Shown: positions 34,130-43,486, numbered from the stretch's first letter. The stretch: 64,000 bases of DNA from Herbaspirillum sp. ST 5-3 (GCF_004804275.1 NZ_STGI01000004.1:269605-333604); one strand, 5' to 3'. A program made the numbers and translations. The notes: generated from the sequence alone by a model not told the origin.

Positions 34130-35458
34130 TTGACACAACATTCTGGCACACATCTGCATCGCATCACCATCGTCGGCGGTGGCGCCGGCGGCCTCGAGCT
34201 CGCTGTTCGCCTCGGCAAAAAACTGGGAAAGCACGGCAAGGCGCAGATCACCCTGGTCGACGCCGCCCGCACCCATTTGTGGAAACCCTTGCTGCACCAG
34301 GTCGCCGCCGGCACCATGGACAGTCATACCGATGAACTCGAATATCTCGCGCTGGCGCGCAATTACCACTTCAAGTTTCGGCTCGGTCGCATGGACGGAT
34401 TGAGCCGCACGCAAAAGGAAATCTATCTTGCGCCGACATACGACGAGGAAGGCAATGAAATCCTGCCGCGCCAATCCATCCCGTACGACACGCTGGTGCT
34501 TGCGATCGGCAGCCAGTCCAATGACTTCGGCACGCCGGGCGCGCAGGAGCATTGCATCATGCTCGACTCCCCTGAGGCCGCAGAGCGGTTTCACCAGCGC
34601 CTCATCAACTCCTGCCTGCGCGCGCAAACCCGGCCACGGACTCCCGGCCAGGATCAATTCACCGTGACGATTATTGGCGGCGGCGCGACCGGCGTGGAGT
34701 TGTCCGCCGAACTGCACATGACAACCAAGATCATGTCGACGTACGGCCTCGCCAACTTTGATCCGGAAAAGGATTTGAGAATCGTCGTGGTGGAAGCCGC
34801 GCCGCGCTTGTTGCAGGCGCTGCCGGAACGCCTGTCTTCAGCAGTCGCGCATGAGCTGCGTTCACTGCATATCGAAATTCATACCAGCGAACGTGTCGTG
34901 GAAGTGACGAAGGACGGCGTCAGGATGGCCAACGGCACTTTCATCCCGAGCGAAATCGTCGTGTGGTGTGCGGGCATCAAGATTCCCGATTTCATGAAAG
35001 ACCTCGATGGGCTGGAAGTGAACCGTCTGAATCAACTGATTGTCCACCGCACCCTGCAGAGTACCCGGGACACATCCATTTTTGCCATGGGCGATTGCGC
35101 GGCGATTCCCCAAGGAGACGACAAACCCGTCGTGCCCCCGCGTGCTCAATCCGCGCATCAGGAAGCAACGATGCTGGCAAAATCCCTTGTGCGCATGTTG
35201 CAAGGAAAACCCCTTCTCGAATTCACCTATCACGATTACGGCTCGCTGGTGTCCCTCGGCGACTACAGCGCGGTCGGCAGCCTGATGGGCGCAATCGCCA
35301 AGGGCTCGGTCTTCATCGAGGGAACTATTGCCAAGTGGATGTACTGGTGGCTGCACAAGAGCCACCAGATTGCCGTGAGCGGCTGGTTCCGGACTTGGCT
35401 GGTGACTTGGGCCGAAGCCATCAACTGGGCCCGCAATCCGCGCATCAAGCTGCATTAG
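34130..35458 (+). CDS. ndh: Type II NADH:quinone oxidoreductase (NDH-2)
   Basis: A 442-residue single-subunit flavoenzyme oxidising NADH and reducing quinone without pumping protons. Two dinucleotide folds: ITIVGGGAGGLELA (FAD, about residues 12-25) and VTIIGGGATGVELSAEL (NADH). FAD contact AMGDCAAIP and the amphipathic membrane-binding C-terminus (AKWMYWWLHKSHQI) are present. It starts with TTG behind GGAGA. Next to an anaerobic regulon it may serve to keep redox balance during denitrification. Confidence 0.9.
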   Translation: MTQHSGTHLHRITIVGGGAGGLELAVRLGKKLGKHGKAQITLVDAARTHLWKPLLHQVAAGTMDSHTDELEYLALARNYHFKFRLGRMDGLSRTQKEIYLAPTYDEEGNEILPRQSIPYDTLVLAIGSQSNDFGTPGAQEHCIMLDSPEAAERFHQRLINSCLRAQTRPRTPGQDQFTVTIIGGGATGVELSAELHMTTKIMSTYGLANFDPEKDLRIVVVEAAPRLLQALPERLSSAVAHELRSLHIEIHTSERVVEVTKDGVRMANGTFIPSEIVVWCAGIKIPDFMKDLDGLEVNRLNQLIVHRTLQSTRDTSIFAMGDCAAIPQGDDKPVVPPRAQSAHQEATMLAKSLVRMLQGKPLLEFTYHDYGSLVSLGDYSAVGSLMGAIAKGSVFIEGTIAKWMYWWLHKSHQIAVSGWFRTWLVTWAEAINWARNPRIKLH

Positions 35459-35487
35459 AGCGGATTCCGGATTAGTACCCGGTCACG

Positions 35488-36321
35488 CTATGGCCTGGCG
35501 AGCGTCACGCCGTGCCTCGCGAAAATCTGGGCCAGCTGCCCGGATGCCGCCAGGTCATTGGTTGCGGCTTGCAAGGCTTTCGCCAGCTCGACATTGTCGT
35601 TCTTCACTGCCATGCCGACCACCCAGCCCTGGCGCGGCAGTCGCTGGAACGTGGCCTCGCTCAAGGCAAAGTTGGGATCTTGCCTGATCACCGATTCGAT
35701 CTCGGAACGATTGGCGAGTACCGCATCGAGCTCACCCGCCTTCAGCTTTTCCAATGCCTCGACGGCCGTCGGATAGATCTTCACATTGTCGCGAAATTTT
35801 CCGTCCTGTTCGCCCAGCATGACCATCGCAGAGATCGACACTTTTTCCACACCGACCTTCTTGCCGGCGAGCGAATCGACGCCGTCGTAGGTCGGAATCT
35901 TGCGCACATCGCGCACCAGACGCACGTTCTCATGATAGTACGGCGCAAATATCTTGACCTTCCTGGCCCCGTCCATCAGGCGCGGGTCGACCGGTACATG
36001 CATCAGCACGTCGGCCGGACCATAGCCGAGATAATGGCCTTTCCACACCATGTTGCGCAGGTCGTCGCCGAGGTCTTCACCGGCATCGAAAGGTAGCAGG
36101 CTCAGGCGTAGCCCAAGCTTTTCCGCCAGAGCGCGTGCAAGGTCGATATCGATCCCGCTGTCCTGCGCAGAGAATGGCGCGAAATCCTTGTATACCGCGA
36201 CCTTCAGGATACCGTCGTGCTTCAGCTTGTCGAGATCGGCATGCGCGGAATGCAGCGGTGCATACAGCAAGAGTGCCAGCGCAAAAGGCGCCATCAGTCT
36301 TCGAATGAATGGCATGAACAT
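35488..36321 (-). CDS. Quinoprotein-dehydrogenase-associated periplasmic binding protein (MxaJ/XoxJ-like)
   Basis: A 277-residue exported protein of the bacterial solute-binding family 3, with a signal peptide ending near SAHA. It has the opening strand GILKVAVYKDFAPFSAQDSGIDIDLARALAEKLG. Family members occur beside PQQ alcohol dehydrogenases, not ABC transporters; XoxJ is thought to assist assembly or activation of the dehydrogenase. No permease is near. It lies 39 nt after cytochrome c-550, with GGAG before the ATG, so both form one unit. Confidence 0.85.
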   Translation of the reverse strand: MFMPFIRRLMAPFALALLLYAPLHSAHADLDKLKHDGILKVAVYKDFAPFSAQDSGIDIDLARALAEKLGLRLSLLPFDAGEDLGDDLRNMVWKGHYLGYGPADVLMHVPVDPRLMDGARKVKIFAPYYHENVRLVRDVRKIPTYDGVDSLAGKKVGVEKVSISAMVMLGEQDGKFRDNVKIYPTAVEALEKLKAGELDAVLANRSEIESVIRQDPNFALSEATFQRLPRQGWVVGMAVKNDNVELAKALQAATNDLAASGQLAQIFARHGVTLARP

Positions 36322-36360
36322 CTTTGTCTCCGTTGATCTTGTTGAATTTGCCCCAGTCGC

Positions 36361-36834
36361 TTATCGCGTTTCCCGGCGCGTCTCCAGATAAGCCTTGATT
36401 GCCCACATCGCTTCCTGGTTGAACACATTTTCAAAAGGCGGCATGTACACGGCACCGTTGCGCACCTTCCCGCCGCGGATCGACGTCAGGAAGTATTTGT
36501 CGGTGTCCTTGAAGCATGCCTGCTTCTTCGCCTCGTTCTTCAAGCCGAGGCAATCGCGGTCCAGCTTGCGCAGGTCGGGCGCAATGCCGCCGGAAACGGC
36601 CTCGATGCCGTGGCAACGTGCGCAATTCTGTGCGAAGGCGGAGGTTCCGACCTTGACCGCCTCCTCGTTGCCCTTGTAGGGATTTTCATCGCGCCATTTC
36701 TCGCCCAGGGGCGGCAAGGATTTGGTATCGACGGCTTGCGGCGTGACGTCGCCGTGTGCATGGGCCGCAAGCGGCATCAACGATGACGCGGACATCATGA
36801 GACCAACAACAAAAGTGCAAGGTTTGAATTTCAT
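36361..36834 (-). CDS. Cytochrome c-550 (PedF-like electron acceptor of PQQ alcohol dehydrogenase)
   Basis: A 157-residue periplasmic c-type cytochrome: signal peptide ending AHAHG, heme motif CARCHG at about residues 70-75, followed by the family block EAVSGGIAPDLRKL and a distal Met in VYMPPFENV. The extra Cys pair (DCLGL...ACF) is typical of the c-550 that accepts electrons from quinoprotein ethanol dehydrogenases (ExaB/PedF). Start 36834 has GGGAG five bases upstream. A sigma-54 type promoter lies 43 nt before the start. Confidence 0.9.
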   Translation of the reverse strand: MKFKPCTFVVGLMMSASSLMPLAAHAHGDVTPQAVDTKSLPPLGEKWRDENPYKGNEEAVKVGTSAFAQNCARCHGIEAVSGGIAPDLRKLDRDCLGLKNEAKKQACFKDTDKYFLTSIRGGKVRNGAVYMPPFENVFNQEAMWAIKAYLETRRETR

Positions 36835-36876
36835 GGTAGCTCCCGAATTAAAAAAATGAAGGGTAAGCACCCAAAC

Positions 36877-36891
36877 GCAATTGGTATGCCA
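36877..36891 (-). promoter_or_regulatory. Sigma-54 promoter for cytochrome c-550
   Basis: Minus strand TGGCAT-ACCAA-TTGC, with GG and GC ten bases apart, as required for RpoN. A near-palindrome TGTCGC-ATAGA-GCGAACA at 36936-36953 could be the enhancer. The rest of the 388-nt spacer up to the hairpin at 37155 shows nothing further. Confidence 0.7.
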
Positions 36892-37154
36892 TGCGGTTCA
36901 CCGCGCATCGCGAAGGCCGCATCAATCCGGATTCCTGTCGCATAGAGCGAACATGCGCTGTTCAATGCTCCTCGACGGGGCTGAACCGTCGGCATGCGGT
37001 ACAAATCCGTTGCGTCAATATGCAACAGTGCTCCAGAACACAACGCTTCAAAACAGGATCAACGAGCGGTCTGCATTGCGCAAAAGACATGATGAAAAAC
37101 GGTTGGAAAGTCGGTGGGGAAAAAGCGAGACTGCGATATCTCGATGCGCAAACG

Positions 37155-37197
37155 CGACAATGCGCAGGATGCGCATAACGCGTCCTGCGCATTGTCG
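37155..37197 (-). terminator. Strong stem-loop after cytochrome b561
   Basis: Arms of 15 perfect base pairs (CGACAATGCGCAGGA / TCCTGCGCATTGTCG) extend to about 19 bp with one wobble and a 5-nt loop. It starts 26 bases after the cytochrome b561 stop. There is no T run, but the stem is very stable; it would end the TonB receptor/propeller/b561 transcript. Confidence 0.65.
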
Positions 37198-37222
37198 AAT
37201 GCGCGCAATTCTGGTCCGAGCT

Positions 37223-37759
37223 TTAACGCGGCAACATGCGCCAGATGATGCGCGTCCCGGAAACGGCGAGGTGGTAGAACACCGCCATGACATGCACGAC
37301 GATCAAGCAGACAAGCAGCCAGGAAAACGCCACATGCGTGCTGTTGAACACGGAATGAATGAGCGGATCATCCCATCCTGTGCGCGGCAGCGGGTATCCG
37401 AAAAAACTGATTCCATGCCGCGTGAAACTGGATGCGACGAAGCCGCAGAATGGCGTCAAAACCATGCACGCATACAGCAGCCGATGCGAAATCTGCGCGG
37501 CTTTTTCCTGCAAGGCAGAGCGATGCAGGCTGGCCGGCGCCGGCATCCTTGACTTCCACCACAAACGCAGCACGACCAGCGCAAACGCAATCAGTCCAAG
37601 CGACTTGTGCAAGCCGTAATAAAACGCGACCGGCGGTGTGCGCTTCGGAATATCGACCATGTACCAACCGATCCCGATCTGTACAAACAACAGGATCGCC
37701 ATGATCCAGTGCATTGCCATCGCCGGCTTGCTATACGCGTCTTCGGAATTTGCTTTCAT
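37223..37759 (-). CDS. Cytochrome b561
   Basis: A 178-residue membrane di-heme b cytochrome of the bacterial b561 family, with four helices and His ligands in MHWIMAIL, LHKSLGL, STHVAFSW and VVHVMAVFYH. It likely exchanges electrons between ubiquinol and a periplasmic partner. In this place it may link alcohol oxidation to the quinone pool, which is inferred. Start 37759 has GGAG six bases upstream; the longer frame to 37789 lacks a ribosome site. It is last of the TonB receptor/propeller unit. Confidence 0.88.
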   Translation of the reverse strand: MKANSEDAYSKPAMAMHWIMAILLFVQIGIGWYMVDIPKRTPPVAFYYGLHKSLGLIAFALVVLRLWWKSRMPAPASLHRSALQEKAAQISHRLLYACMVLTPFCGFVASSFTRHGISFFGYPLPRTGWDDPLIHSVFNSTHVAFSWLLVCLIVVHVMAVFYHLAVSGTRIIWRMLPR

Positions 37760-37792
37760 GCTAGTCTCCAGCCGTTTCAGGTTCTCCATCGA

Positions 37793-38734
37793 TTACTGCA
37801 CCACCACGCCCCACGGCAATTCGCCGACCGGGATTTCCTTGATCACCTTGTTGCTCTCCGTATCCAGCACCGACACCGAATTGGATCGGCCGTTGGCCAC
37901 GTACAATTTCTTTCCGTCCGGTGTCAGCGCCATGTTCCATGGCCGCTTGCCGACCGGGATGGTGTCGATCATCTTGTTATCGACGGCATCGATCACCGAC
38001 ACGCTGGCATCCTTGCCGTTCGATATATAGACATGCTTGCCGTCCGGATGCACTGCCACGCCGTTGGAGAATTTTCCGGCCTTGATTTGGGTGATCAGTG
38101 CCTGGCCCGGTACATCGATCACATACACGGTGCTCGCAATTTCGGCGGCAACGTAGGCCTTGCTTCCGTCGGGCGAAAATCCGATGCCGCGCGGCCGCTC
38201 GCCGAGCTTGATCGAATTGACCTGCTCGCGCTTCGCGACATCGACGATATCCAGCGTGTCCGCCTCTTCCGCACTCACATAGAGCCATTTGCCGTCCGGG
38301 CTGAACTCCGCATGCTCCGGATTCTTGCCTTTCGTCTTGACGCTGAATACCTGCTGATTGGTGGCCGTCGACACGAAGCTCACGCTATTGCTGATTTCGC
38401 TCGCAACCACGACCCAGTCGCCGGCGCGAGAGATGCCAACACCCTCGGGCGATTCCTCCAGCACCACCTTGGACACCACGGCTTTTTTCGCGAGGTCGAC
38501 GATCAACAATGCATTGCTGGTCTGGTCGCTGACATAGAGAAATTTTCCGTCATGGCTGGCCACGAGTCCTCTCGGCTTTTTACCGGCTGCGATGGTATCG
38601 ACCACGGTATCGGTGGCGCAGTCGATCACCGACAGCGTGCCGGATTTCTCGTTCGGTACATAGGCGAAGGGACTGGCATAGGCGCCGAGCGTTGATGCAG
38701 ACAGAACAAGGGTTGCGGCGAAATGTTTTTTCAT
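37793..38734 (-). CDS. PQQ-associated YVTN beta-propeller protein
   Basis: A 313-residue exported protein with about seven repeats of the YVTN type (for example GKFLYVSDQTSNALLIVDL, GKKLYVANGRSNSVSVLDT). It has a signal peptide ending AYA-S. This belongs to the beta-propeller family found next to quinoprotein alcohol dehydrogenases; its role is unknown, perhaps in substrate or cofactor handling. Start 38734 has GGAG five bases upstream. A longer frame to 39250 overlaps the receptor gene and is rejected. It lies 37 nt after the receptor. Confidence 0.9.
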   Translation of the reverse strand: MKKHFAATLVLSASTLGAYASPFAYVPNEKSGTLSVIDCATDTVVDTIAAGKKPRGLVASHDGKFLYVSDQTSNALLIVDLAKKAVVSKVVLEESPEGVGISRAGDWVVVASEISNSVSFVSTATNQQVFSVKTKGKNPEHAEFSPDGKWLYVSAEEADTLDIVDVAKREQVNSIKLGERPRGIGFSPDGSKAYVAAEIASTVYVIDVPGQALITQIKAGKFSNGVAVHPDGKHVYISNGKDASVSVIDAVDNKMIDTIPVGKRPWNMALTPDGKKLYVANGRSNSVSVLDTESNKVIKEIPVGELPWGVVVQ

Positions 38735-38771
38735 GATGTCTCCGTTATAGGATCTTGTGGTCAATCGTTGT

Positions 38772-40892
38772 TCAAAACATCGTGCGCAAACCGACGAACA
38801 GGCGCCGCCCGGCGGCCGGCTCGAAGAAACGTCGGTTGCCGTCATTGACGATGATCGATCCGGCGTAGTTCTTGTCGAACAGGTTGTCGATTCGTCCGTA
38901 CAGATACATCTTCGCCTTGCCAACCCGGAAGTCGTAACCTGCGCGGACATTGAACACGGCATATCCGGGCGCAGCGTCGCTGTTGAGGTCATCGACATAG
39001 GCACGGCTTTCGGCGCGCATCTCCAGCGCAGTCGTGACTGCCTCCAGCGGCCGGTATTCAAGTTGCGCGAACAAGCTGTGCATCGGCGCGCCAGGCAAGC
39101 GGTTGCCGGAAGCGATCGCCGCATTCTGCCCATTGACGAACTGCTGCCTGAAGCGTGCATCAAGCAAGGTATAGCCAAGCTGCGTGGCGAACTTGTCCCA
39201 TGCGGCTTTCCACGCCACTTCAAATCCGCGACGTTCCACCTTGTCGACATTCTGGAAAATCGAGCGTCCGTTCTCGGTCGTCAAGGGAACGATTTCATCA
39301 TTGCTCTTCGCATCGAACAGCGCCATGTCGACGCTGTGCCGACCCTGACGCAGCTTGATCCCCACTTCGCCCTGCACGCTGCGCGATGGTTTCAAAGCCA
39401 GGTTCGGGCCGGTTGCGCCGGGCCGATAGGCCATCTCGGTCAGCGTCGGCGTTTCAAAGCCGCGACCGATATTGCCATACACGTTCACATCATCATTGGC
39501 ATGCCACACGAGGCCGAGAACCGGGCTGGTATTGCGATATTCCACGCTGCCGCTGTCATTCGGGCTGGCGGAAGTGACGTAATGATCATCGACCGAGAAG
39601 CGCACGCGTGACGCACGTGCACCGGCGGTCGCAGTCCATTGCGGCGAAAAGGTCCAGTCCATCTGACCAAAGAGATCAAGATTGTCCGCGCTGTCGATCT
39701 CGTCGCGGCGCAAGTCCCCGACGCTGCCGTTGTTGTTGACGAAGCCACGCCGGTTCTGATCGAGCTGATCCGCCTCGACACCGAGCGTCCAGTGCAGCGG
39801 CAATCCATTGAGTTTCGTCTTGTGAGTCCAGCTCAAGCCGGCGCCGTCGAACTTGTTATCCAGATCGACAATGCCGCCGGCGGAGTTGCTTGCCGCACCG
39901 CTGAACGAGAGAGTCTGGAACGCCTGGCGCGTGCCGCCGTACACCCGCGCATTGAGCGTATCGCTGGTCGACAAGCGTTGTTCCAGCAATACGCCGGCCT
40001 GATTCTGTTCGATCGACTTGCGCGTGTCGAAGGCAATCGCACCGGATATCACCTGTCGCGGATTCTGCTCGAACTGGGCATGTGTCAGGCCGAGCGGATC
40101 CTGCGCACGCGGCTGGTCGAAGCGATTGAAAATGCCCGTGATGGTGGTATCCGCGGACGGACGCGCCACCAGTTTGGCATTGACCTGGGTGCGATCGGCC
40201 GCACTGTGATCGCGATATCCATCCGTCGAATAATGCGAGACGTCAAGCAATGCACCGACAGTCTCATTACCGCCACCCACCGACACATCTGCCTGCCGCT
40301 GTCCATATGTACCGGCACCGACTGCGAGGCTGGCGAACGGCGCTGCCGGCGCCATCGGCGGATCCTTGGTAAATACTTGCACCACACCGCCGGCGGCATT
40401 GCCATACAGTTGCGCAACCGGGCCGCGCAACACCTCGATGCGCTTGGCGGAAGTCAGGCTGGCGATCGCCGCCTGCCCTTGCCCGTCCGGCATGGTGGCC
40501 GGGATGCCATCGATCAGTATCCGCACCCCGCGAACACCGAAGGTCGAACGCGTGCCGAATCCTCGCACCGACATCTGCAGGTCCTGCGCATAATTCTGGC
40601 GCTCCCGGACCTGAACCCCGGGCACGGCCTGAAGCAGCTCCGACAGGTTCACCAGCGGCGACGCAGCGTGCTGCGTATCGATCTGCACGGCGTCGATCGA
40701 GGCCGCGGCATCGAAGCGGCGCTGCTCCGAACGACTGGCGGACACGACCACATCTTCCAATCGCTTTTCCTGCGCGTTCGCGACATGTGCCGCGCACAGC
40801 AGCTGCGCACTTAATGAAAGAACAAGGACCGGACGGCGCCCTGCCAGCGAAGGAACTGCTGCGCTGCAGCGATGACGATTGGATGAATTCAT
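38772..40892 (-). CDS. TonB-dependent outer-membrane receptor of the alcohol-oxidation cluster
   Basis: About 706 residues. A signal peptide ends at NAQ, then a TonB box (EDVVVSA), a plug domain (about residues 50-165, with VPGVQVRER, SVRGFG and VRILIDGIPATMPDGQG) and a 22-strand barrel ending in GLRTMF. The start at 40892 is chosen for its signal peptide; the ribosome site is poor and an ATG at 40934 is an alternative. It is cotranscribed with the propeller and b561 genes. A cargo linked to the dehydrogenase (lanthanide chelate or PQQ) is an inference from context. Confidence 0.88.
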   Translation of the reverse strand: MNSSNRHRCSAAVPSLAGRRPVLVLSLSAQLLCAAHVANAQEKRLEDVVVSASRSEQRRFDAAASIDAVQIDTQHAASPLVNLSELLQAVPGVQVRERQNYAQDLQMSVRGFGTRSTFGVRGVRILIDGIPATMPDGQGQAAIASLTSAKRIEVLRGPVAQLYGNAAGGVVQVFTKDPPMAPAAPFASLAVGAGTYGQRQADVSVGGGNETVGALLDVSHYSTDGYRDHSAADRTQVNAKLVARPSADTTITGIFNRFDQPRAQDPLGLTHAQFEQNPRQVISGAIAFDTRKSIEQNQAGVLLEQRLSTSDTLNARVYGGTRQAFQTLSFSGAASNSAGGIVDLDNKFDGAGLSWTHKTKLNGLPLHWTLGVEADQLDQNRRGFVNNNGSVGDLRRDEIDSADNLDLFGQMDWTFSPQWTATAGARASRVRFSVDDHYVTSASPNDSGSVEYRNTSPVLGLVWHANDDVNVYGNIGRGFETPTLTEMAYRPGATGPNLALKPSRSVQGEVGIKLRQGRHSVDMALFDAKSNDEIVPLTTENGRSIFQNVDKVERRGFEVAWKAAWDKFATQLGYTLLDARFRQQFVNGQNAAIASGNRLPGAPMHSLFAQLEYRPLEAVTTALEMRAESRAYVDDLNSDAAPGYAVFNVRAGYDFRVGKAKMYLYGRIDNLFDKNYAGSIIVNDGNRRFFEPAAGRRLFVGLRTMF

Positions 40893-40946
40893 TTGGAAAT
40901 TGATGTTGAGGTTGACAGGAGCGACAGAGGCCATGCACCACGGTTT

Positions 40947-40961
40947 GCAAGTTGCATGCCA
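40947..40961 (-). promoter_or_regulatory. Sigma-54 promoter for the TonB receptor/propeller/b561 unit
   Basis: Minus strand TGGCAT-GCAAC-TTGC, GG and GC ten bases apart, 55 nt before the ATG at 40892. It is the same form as the promoters of cytochrome c-550 and the dehydrogenase. Confidence 0.7.
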
Positions 40962-41000
40962 CGGCCAAACCTGACAGGCCGGATCCGATGCACCTGACGC

Positions 41001-41015
41001 GGGAACGGAAATTGC
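41001..41015 (+). promoter_or_regulatory. Weak sigma-54-like site for the divergent receptor
   Basis: GGGAACGGAAATTGC has GG and GC ten bases apart and a good TTGC, but a poor -24 block. It lies 42 nt before the receptor ATG at 41057. Confidence 0.3.
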
Positions 41016-41056
41016 GCTGCGATGTGCCGCACACATTTTCCAGAGGGAGCGCGTTC

Positions 41057-43471
41057 ATGGACTTCGTTACTCGCAGCGCGGATTCGCGCCAATTCATCGA
41101 CCGGCTGATCGAAGCTGTCGAACCGCGCATGATTGCGCAGGCGATCGCTGCGCTGGCTGCCGCGGCCGGCACTGCTGTTCATGCACAGGTAGCGCCAGCG
41201 AATTCGGAGCGGGAGTTACCCGCCGTGTCCGTGACCGCCGCTGCCTTGCTTCCTGGCCTCGGTATTGATGGCAGGCTGCTTCCCTACGACGTGCAGACCG
41301 CGTCGGACATGGTCTTGAAGCAGTCGCAGTCCGGCACACTCACCGAGTACATGACGCGCAACCTCACCGGTGTCAACGCGAATGAGATCCAGGGCGGCAC
41401 GTTCCAAAGTGACATCACCTTCCGCGGCTTTCGCGCTTCCCCCATCCTCGGTTCGCCGCAGGGCATGTCGGTCTATCTCGACGGCGTGCGCGTGAATGAG
41501 CCCTTCGGCGATGTCGTGAACTGGGACATGCTGCCCGAAGCGGCCATCGCGAGCGTGTCGCTCGTACCTGGATCGAATCCGCTGTTCGGCCTAAACACAC
41601 TGGGCGGCGCGCTCGCCTTCACTACCAAGAGCGGACGCAGTCATCCCGGCCTCGACATGGAAAGCTCCATCAGCAGCGGCGGCAACAAGCGCGTCGACAT
41701 TGCCTACGGCACCCGCCATCAAGGCGGCTTACACAGCTTCGTCGCCGCCACGATGCTGAGCGACAGCGGCTGGCGTGAGCATTCGCAAAGCCGCCTCGCC
41801 AACCTGTTTGCCCGGATCGGCGCGCAACACGGCATGACGCAATGGGATGCCTCGCTTCTGCAGGGTTCCAGTCATCTTGCCGGCAACGGCCTGCTGCCGA
41901 GCTACCGCTGGTCGGATGGTGCGCTGCGCAGCGGCTTGTATGAAGACAGCCGCCGCGCCGCCTACACTTACCCCGATGTCACGGAAAACCAGGTGACGCA
42001 GCTGGCGTTCAACATGCGCCATGCGCTTGACGCCGAAACCGACATTGCGGGAACTGCCTATTGGCGCAACAGCCGGCGCGACGGCGTCACCGGAGATGTC
42101 AATCAGCAATACAGCGACTATGTGCAAGCCTGCGCGGCCGGATTCGATGTGCGCGGCGCAGCCCTTGATCCCGGAAGCTGCGAGGCTGACCGGAACGTCG
42201 CCAACGCACTGCATTCCGCCTCGTTGAACACCGCGACGACGCGGCAGGACAGCATCGGCTTCAGTCTGAACTTGAACAAGTACCTGGAGCGCCATCAATT
42301 CACGCTGGGCGCCGCGCTCGATGCGAGCCGCGTGCATTACGCTCAACAGGAACAAGATGCGTGGTTCACCGAACAAAGAGGCGTGCTGGCCGATGCGCAG
42401 GCGGTCCCTGAGCTTAGCGCAACCGTCAAGGGAACATCGACTGCCACCGGGCTGTATGCAACCGACACATGGCAAGTCGCGCCCGCCACGCATGTCACTG
42501 GCGCGGCGCGCTTCAACCACGTCGAAGTCGGAAACACGCTGGGCAACAGCGCCGGCAATCAACCGCACGAACACTTCACCTACAACAAGCTCAACCCGGC
42601 ACTCGGTATCGCCCACGACGTAAGCAGCGGCCTCACCGTGTTTGCTAACCTCGCGCAAAGCAACCGCGTACCGACCGTAATTGAACTGGGTTGCGCCGAT
42701 CCGACTCAGCCTTGCCGCCTTCCCGCGGGGCTGCAATCCGACCCCTACCTGAAGCAAGTGGTGTCACGCACGGTCGAGGCCGGCACGCGCTGGCAACCAT
42801 CCTCCGCCATGTCGCTCTCTGCGTCGGCATACCAGACAGTGAATCGGGATGACATTCTTTTCTTCACCGCCGGCGCAACGCAGCTAGGCTATTTTGCGAA
42901 CTTTGAGCGCACCCGGCGCCGGGGAATCGACCTCGCCTTGAGCCGCCGGTTCGGCAGTGTGACGACCCATGTGGCGTACAGCTACCTGCGCGCCACATAT
43001 GACGCACAAGGCGTGCTGTTCGCCGGCGAGCGTAATGTGACCGTCCAGCCGGGAACGCCGATCGCCGGCCTGCCGCGCCACACTCTGAAGCTCACCATCG
43101 ATTGGAATGCCGCACGCCATTGGCGGATCGGCGGCAGCATGCTTGCCCTGTCGCGCCTTGCCACGCAGGGCAACGAGGACGGCTTGCGGTCGGACACGAC
43201 GACAGCTTCCCCCGCCGATTGGAGCATACGCGGCCACGCAATTTTCAACCTGCATGCGAGCTATCGGCATGACCATCAGTGGGAGTTGTTCGCAAGGGTC
43301 AGCAATCTCTTCGACCGCCGTTATGAAACCTACGGCGTACTGGCGCGAGACCTGTTCCCGAACGGTGTTCTGGTGCAGCCGCATGTCGCGCCGGCCGAAG
43401 CGGCGGAAGCACGCTTTGTCGCTCCCGGCTCGCCGCGCATCATTGTTGTCGGGGTTCGCTACCAAATGTGA
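41057..43471 (+). CDS. Second TonB-dependent outer-membrane receptor
   Basis: 804 residues from the ATG at 41057 (GGGAG seven bases upstream). Signal sequence ends at VHAQ; TonB box-like LPAVSVTA; plug with LTEYMTRNLTGVNANEIQGG, ITFRGFRAS and VYLDGVRVNEPFGDVVNWDMLP; barrel ending in VGVRYQM. A surface loop carries Cys pairs (CAAGFDV...GSCEA and GCADPTQPC). It is divergent from the first receptor, with 164 nt between start codons. Substrate not predictable from sequence; a metal chelate is plausible given the neighbouring metalloenzyme. Confidence 0.88.
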   Translation: MDFVTRSADSRQFIDRLIEAVEPRMIAQAIAALAAAAGTAVHAQVAPANSERELPAVSVTAAALLPGLGIDGRLLPYDVQTASDMVLKQSQSGTLTEYMTRNLTGVNANEIQGGTFQSDITFRGFRASPILGSPQGMSVYLDGVRVNEPFGDVVNWDMLPEAAIASVSLVPGSNPLFGLNTLGGALAFTTKSGRSHPGLDMESSISSGGNKRVDIAYGTRHQGGLHSFVAATMLSDSGWREHSQSRLANLFARIGAQHGMTQWDASLLQGSSHLAGNGLLPSYRWSDGALRSGLYEDSRRAAYTYPDVTENQVTQLAFNMRHALDAETDIAGTAYWRNSRRDGVTGDVNQQYSDYVQACAAGFDVRGAALDPGSCEADRNVANALHSASLNTATTRQDSIGFSLNLNKYLERHQFTLGAALDASRVHYAQQEQDAWFTEQRGVLADAQAVPELSATVKGTSTATGLYATDTWQVAPATHVTGAARFNHVEVGNTLGNSAGNQPHEHFTYNKLNPALGIAHDVSSGLTVFANLAQSNRVPTVIELGCADPTQPCRLPAGLQSDPYLKQVVSRTVEAGTRWQPSSAMSLSASAYQTVNRDDILFFTAGATQLGYFANFERTRRRGIDLALSRRFGSVTTHVAYSYLRATYDAQGVLFAGERNVTVQPGTPIAGLPRHTLKLTIDWNAARHWRIGGSMLALSRLATQGNEDGLRSDTTTASPADWSIRGHAIFNLHASYRHDHQWELFARVSNLFDRRYETYGVLARDLFPNGVLVQPHVAPAEAAEARFVAPGSPRIIVVGVRYQM

Positions 43472-43486
43472 AGTCGACCGGCTGAA

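Noticed and set aside
35488-36321. Amino-acid ABC transporter binding protein
   Set aside because: No permease or ATPase nearby; sequence and position fit the quinoprotein-associated subfamily better.
36891-37178. Small open frames in the spacer before cytochrome c-550
   Set aside because: No ribosome site, unusual composition and no similarity; the stretch looks like promoter DNA.
37793-39250. Longer reading frame for the beta-propeller gene
   Set aside because: The extension overlaps the receptor coding region and is low-complexity; the signal peptide and ribosome site place the start at 38734.
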